Shown here piece by piece: positions 12,441 to 13,348 of a DNA stretch of 13,348 nucleotides. Each line of letters opens with the position of its first letter. The stretch's first letter is position 1. The stretch is from NCBI GenBank assembly GCA_040755975.1, contig JBFLZY010000074.1, positions 1 to 13,348 on the forward strand. The letters run 5' to 3'. The position numbers and the translations under genes were made by a program. This DNA comes from JAIMBK01 sp040755975. Its GTDB lineage: Bacteria > Bacillota > Desulfotomaculia > Desulfotomaculales > Nap2-2B. The notes under the pieces were generated by a model. The model had not been told where the DNA came from and did not search any database. It saw nothing but the letters and a program-made list of their open reading frames with translations.

Positions 12441-12565
12441 GCGAACCGGCAGCGCGAAACGCGCAGATAACACTATGCAAAAGGGTTAACAATGATCGCT
12501 GGTTAGACCGGCATAGCTAAAAAACTAAACGTCTCGTGCGGATTTTGCAACGCTGCCTGGTTCGC
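12441..12565 (+). other. Second large stem-loop, possible structured RNA or relic
   Basis: GCGAACCGGCAGCG (12441-12454) pairs with CGCTGCC (12551-12557) and GGTTCGC (12559-12565) around a single bulged T, a 14-bp stem. Inside it CTATGC (12473-12478) pairs with GCATAG (12511-12516). An alternative local hairpin is GCGCG-AAA-CGCGC (12452-12464). No open frame fits and I match it to no RNA family. It follows the heptad repeat directly, within the 614-nt gap 12134-12747. Confidence 0.4.
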
Positions 12566-12590
12566 GTGCCTCAAGGCGAGCTGAGCATTT

Positions 12591-12673
12591 TATAATCTAC
12601 CGAAAAAGTATAACATGTGACTTTGGAAAAGTTAAGGATTTCCTTATAAGGGGGGCGGTCAGGGAAGCTGACC
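12591..12673 (+). other. TATAAT box and small hairpin in the gap
   Basis: TATAAT (12591-12596) has no good -35. About 60 nt downstream GGTCAG-GGAAG-CTGACC (12657-12673) forms a perfect 6-bp hairpin. A short plus-strand RNA ending at the hairpin 12720-12744 is conceivable, but the plus strand has no T-tract there, so support is thin. Confidence 0.2.
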
Positions 12674-12717
12674 TGGTTATTTGAGCGGTGCTTATTAGAT
12701 TGATTGAGGCAAACGGC

Positions 12718-12744
12718 AAAAGAGGGGGTGGTCAAACCCCTCTT
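12718..12744 (-). terminator. Intrinsic terminator of the small helical-protein gene
   Basis: On the minus strand AAGAGGGG (12744-12737) and CCCCTCTT (12727-12720) form a perfect 8-bp stem with a 9-nt loop. The T-run is short (four T, partly in the stem, 12721-12718). It begins 3 nt after the stop codon at 12748. Confidence 0.65.
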
Positions 12745-12747
12745 CCT

Positions 12748-12981
12748 TCAATGCAAATGAAGTGACTTGATTTCCCGGAGCAACTTCTCTCCGTCGTCAA
12801 TATGCTCTTGCAGGTGTCTGATTCGCTCCGGCTCCGCGTTGGCGCGCCGCAGTTCTTCCATTTCCGTTTTGTGCGCGGCCACCGAGCCCTCCACTTCTTT
12901 GTAAAATTCCATAGCCTGCAAGAAGCTCAAGCCTTTTTGCCTTTCCTCTTCGAACCGGTGCTTTAAACTGGAACAGCTCAC
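12748..12981 (-). CDS. Small charged helical protein of unknown function
   Basis: This protein has 77 aa and is rich in Glu, Lys, Arg and Leu, with few helix breakers. It should be mostly alpha-helical, probably two helices in a coiled-coil hairpin (KHRFEEERQKGLSFLQAM, and MEELRRANAEPERIRHLQEH with the single Pro near the middle). I recognise no family. The GTG start has AAAGGGGG 8 nt upstream, a strong site that lies in one arm of a hairpin (12987-13005). It lies downstream of tusA on the same strand, with a possible terminator between, and has its own terminator directly after the stop. A good ribosome site, a full-length helical pattern and the close terminator support it as real. Confidence 0.65.
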   Translation of the reverse strand: MSCSSLKHRFEEERQKGLSFLQAMEFYKEVEGSVAAHKTEMEELRRANAEPERIRHLQEHIDDGEKLLREIKSLHLH

Positions 12982-12986
12982 GGATA

Positions 12987-13005
12987 ATTCCCCCTTTCGG
13001 GGAAT
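12987..13005 (-). promoter_or_regulatory. Hairpin that covers the ribosome binding site of the small helical-protein gene
   Basis: On the minus strand ATTCCCC (13005-12999), loop GAAAG and GGGGAAT (12993-12987) form a perfect 7-bp stem. The 3' arm is the Shine-Dalgarno (AAAGGGGG) of the gene that starts at 12981. Translation would be reduced unless the stem is opened by a ligand, protein, RNA or heat. Confidence 0.55.
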
Positions 13006-13021
13006 AAAATGCTCGGTTTTG

Positions 13022-13048
13022 AAAAAAATATACCTTCCTCGGATGGTA
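13022..13048 (-). terminator. Possible intrinsic terminator after tusA
   Basis: On the minus strand TACCATC (13048-13042) pairs with GAAGGTA (13037-13031) with one A-A mismatch and a CGAG loop, followed by TATTTTTTT (13030-13022). It starts 10 nt after the stop codon at 13058. The stem is short, so partial read-through into the small helical-protein gene is likely. Confidence 0.5.
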
Positions 13049-13057
13049 AGTTGCTGT

Positions 13058-13270
13058 TTATTTGCTTAAAGTAAGGATAATGTCTTCCCCCGCGGCGGCG
13101 GCCGCCACCTTCCAGCCTTTGCTTTCAGCCAGGCGGGTAACGTTTTCTTGCGCGGCCGCCGTGCTGACCAGGACGCGTAAGGTGCCGGAGGACATCTTGT
13201 CCAGTTCCCGCCTGGTCATTAAAACAGGTTCCGGGCAAAGCAGCCCCCGGGCGTCAATTTCCTTCCCCAT
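13058..13270 (-). CDS. TusA-family sulfur carrier/sulfurtransferase-like protein
   Basis: This protein of 70 aa is the normal length for the family. DARGLLCPEPVLMTRREL at the N-terminus holds the CPxP motif with Cys12, the cysteine that carries persulfide sulfur in TusA proteins. The C-terminal half (LRVLVSTAAAQENVTRLAES, then GWKVAAAAAGEDIILTLSK) fits the small alpha/beta fold. The ATG at 13270 has AAGGGGTGA 6 nt upstream. TusA-like genes in Clostridia often stand next to YeeE/YedE membrane proteins and act in sulfur or selenium handling; the partial upstream frame here ends in a hydrophobic helix, consistent with that. The exact role, sulfur relay or selenium metabolism, cannot be decided. 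Confidence 0.88.
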   Translation of the reverse strand: MGKEIDARGLLCPEPVLMTRRELDKMSSGTLRVLVSTAAAQENVTRLAESKGWKVAAAAAGEDIILTLSK

Positions 13271-13348
13271 CCAGACTCACCCCTTGTGCCGATGGTTTTG
13301 TTAGCGGAGCTCTGCTGTTGAAAAAAGCGATGACGAACACCACCAGAA
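13254..13348 (-). CDS. C-terminal end of a probable membrane protein (runs off the window)
   Basis: The last 30 or so codons of a minus-strand frame read LVVFVIAFFNSRAPLTKP and then end in DGEGN before a TGA at 13256-13254. The hydrophobic start looks like the end of a membrane helix. The frame overlaps the tusA start by 17 bp, so translational coupling is possible. A YeeE/YedE-type transporter is a typical neighbour of tusA, but the fragment is too short to name. Confidence 0.4.
   Translation of the reverse strand, partial: LVVFVIAFFNSRAPLTKPSAQGVSLDGEGN

Overview
The window looks like chromosomal DNA from an anaerobic Gram-positive bacterium of the Clostridia, perhaps the Peptococcaceae/Desulfotomaculum/Moorella area. 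That placement is an inference from four things. Shine-Dalgarno sequences are strong (AAGGAGG type) and GTG/TTG starts are frequent. Several promoters fit the vegetative sigma-A consensus, one of them perfectly. There is a cyclic-di-AMP (ydaO/yuaA) riboswitch. The gene content is a TAXI-type TRAP transporter, a CaiB/BaiF CoA-transferase, an M29-like enzyme and a TusA-like protein. No rRNA, tRNA, transposase, phage gene or CRISPR array is visible.

Layout. (1) Positions 1-1048, minus strand: pabA followed by the start of pabB (folate/chorismate branch). An extended -10 promoter precedes them, and their leader of about 150 nt carries an intrinsic terminator 39 nt upstream of the pabA start, so attenuation is likely. 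(2) Positions 1138-8073, plus strand: an apparent uptake and catabolism cluster. It holds an RpiR/SIS regulator behind a perfect TTGACA-N17-TATAAT promoter and closed by a good terminator, then an M29/NicX-like metalloenzyme, a class III CoA-transferase, a TAXI lipoprotein and a fused TRAP permease. A plausible scheme is that the TRAP system imports a carboxylate, the CoA-transferase activates it, the metalloenzyme acts on it or a derivative, and RpiR senses an intermediate. The substrate is unknown. (3) Positions 8115-9269, plus strand: dapB behind its own promoter, a c-di-AMP riboswitch and an intrinsic terminator. (4) Positions 9203-11436, minus strand: a putrescine-type class III aminotransferase and an EcsC-like membrane protein whose tail overlaps the end of dapB in antisense. 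(5) Positions 11530-12133, plus strand: an HTH regulator divergent from the aminotransferase. (6) Positions 12134-12747: a 614-base gap without a convincing gene but with two large stem-loops, one built of 7-bp repeats. (7) Positions 12748-13348, minus strand: a small helical protein, a TusA-family protein and the end of a probable membrane protein.

The most interesting points are the pairing of a c-di-AMP riboswitch with dapB, the orphan RpiR/M29/CoA-transferase/TAXI-TRAP pathway, the pabA attenuator with its GAG/UAG triplets, and the structured RNA-like region at 12321-12566. All functional calls come from reading motifs; no database search was run.
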